NCBI GenBank assembly: GCA_028716145.1
Contig: JAQUQL010000004.1
Span: 1 to 39,726, forward strand
From: Dehalococcoidales bacterium
Lineage (GTDB): Bacteria; Chloroflexota; Dehalococcoidia; Dehalococcoidales; CSSed11-197
DNA: 39,726 nt
Reading direction: 5' to 3'
Each line of letters opens with the position of its first letter. The first letter of the stretch is position 1. Below are positions 39,525 through 39,726 of the stretch, piece after piece. The position numbers and the translations under genes were made by a program. The notes under the pieces are model-generated. The model ran no database searches. It had not been told where the DNA came from and was given only the letters and a program-made list of their open reading frames with translations.

Positions 39525-39726
39525 ATCTTAGATACTCCGGCGTTACTACCAGCCGGATAGTGATCGGCAGCAGACTCATAGATAGTTGCGGCGCATTATT
39601 AAAAGAAACCACTTTTCCCGAAAAAGCGGTAATAATAACCGATACCAATGTCGGGCCGATATATGAGGGCATACTGTCCAAAAGTCTTGCAAGAGAAGGA
39701 ATTATAGCTGAAACAATAACCGTTCC
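39512..39726 (+). CDS. aroB: 3-dehydroquinate synthase, N-terminal part (truncated by window end)
   Basis: MQELNLRYSGVTTSRIVIGSRLIDSCGALLKETTFPEKAVIITDTNVGPIYEGILSKSLAREG. ATG 39512 overlaps the DAHP synthase stop. Confidence 0.85.
   Translation, partial: MQELNLRYSGVTTSRIVIGSRLIDSCGALLKETTFPEKAVIITDTNVGPIYEGILSKSLAREGIIAETITV

Noticed and set aside
1-39726. CRISPR arrays, tRNA genes, IS elements, integrases or prophage genes
   Set aside because: No direct-repeat arrays, no tRNA cloverleaf sequences, and no transposase, integrase or phage ORFs seen. The window is core genome.

Overview
The window reads as core chromosomal DNA, probably from a Dehalococcoidia-like member of the Chloroflexota. 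That assignment is inferred from the 16S 5' end and the gene content. It contains, in order: (i) the 5' end of a minus-strand 16S rRNA gene, with a promoter and boxA-like leader, divergent from a tldD-tldE-PAC2-HEAT-ygbA-like operon; (ii) an ABC transporter pair and mtnA; (iii) a plus-strand activated-methyl-cycle operon (mtnP, a folate-independent MesB-like methionine synthase, two poorly characterised genes, ahcY, metK, a phosphohexomutase, a cupin and a hypothetical gene) ending at a bidirectional terminator; (iv) a very long minus-strand ribosomal-protein, secY, adk, map, infA, rpoA and truA superoperon from rpsL (about 38.0 kb) to rpsI (17.9 kb); (v) a plus-strand DAHP synthase gene and a truncated aroB. 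The main find is in the untranslated region before the DAHP synthase gene. It has a strong sigma70-type promoter, then an unannotated 25-codon leader ORF, MHTDIINKSFWGYFYYILSLERAGL, with six aromatic codons out of seven (F-W-G-Y-F-Y-Y). An intrinsic terminator follows, and a 10-bp antiterminator pairing is mutually exclusive with it. This is the full layout of a ribosome-mediated attenuator sensing Phe, Tyr and Trp. Other items of interest are a 14-nt perfect palindrome at the methyl-cycle promoter, an ABC ATPase that appears to start at CTG, a charged C-terminal extension of about 145 aa on ribosomal protein S3, and structured leaders and overlapping divergent promoters in front of the str operon.
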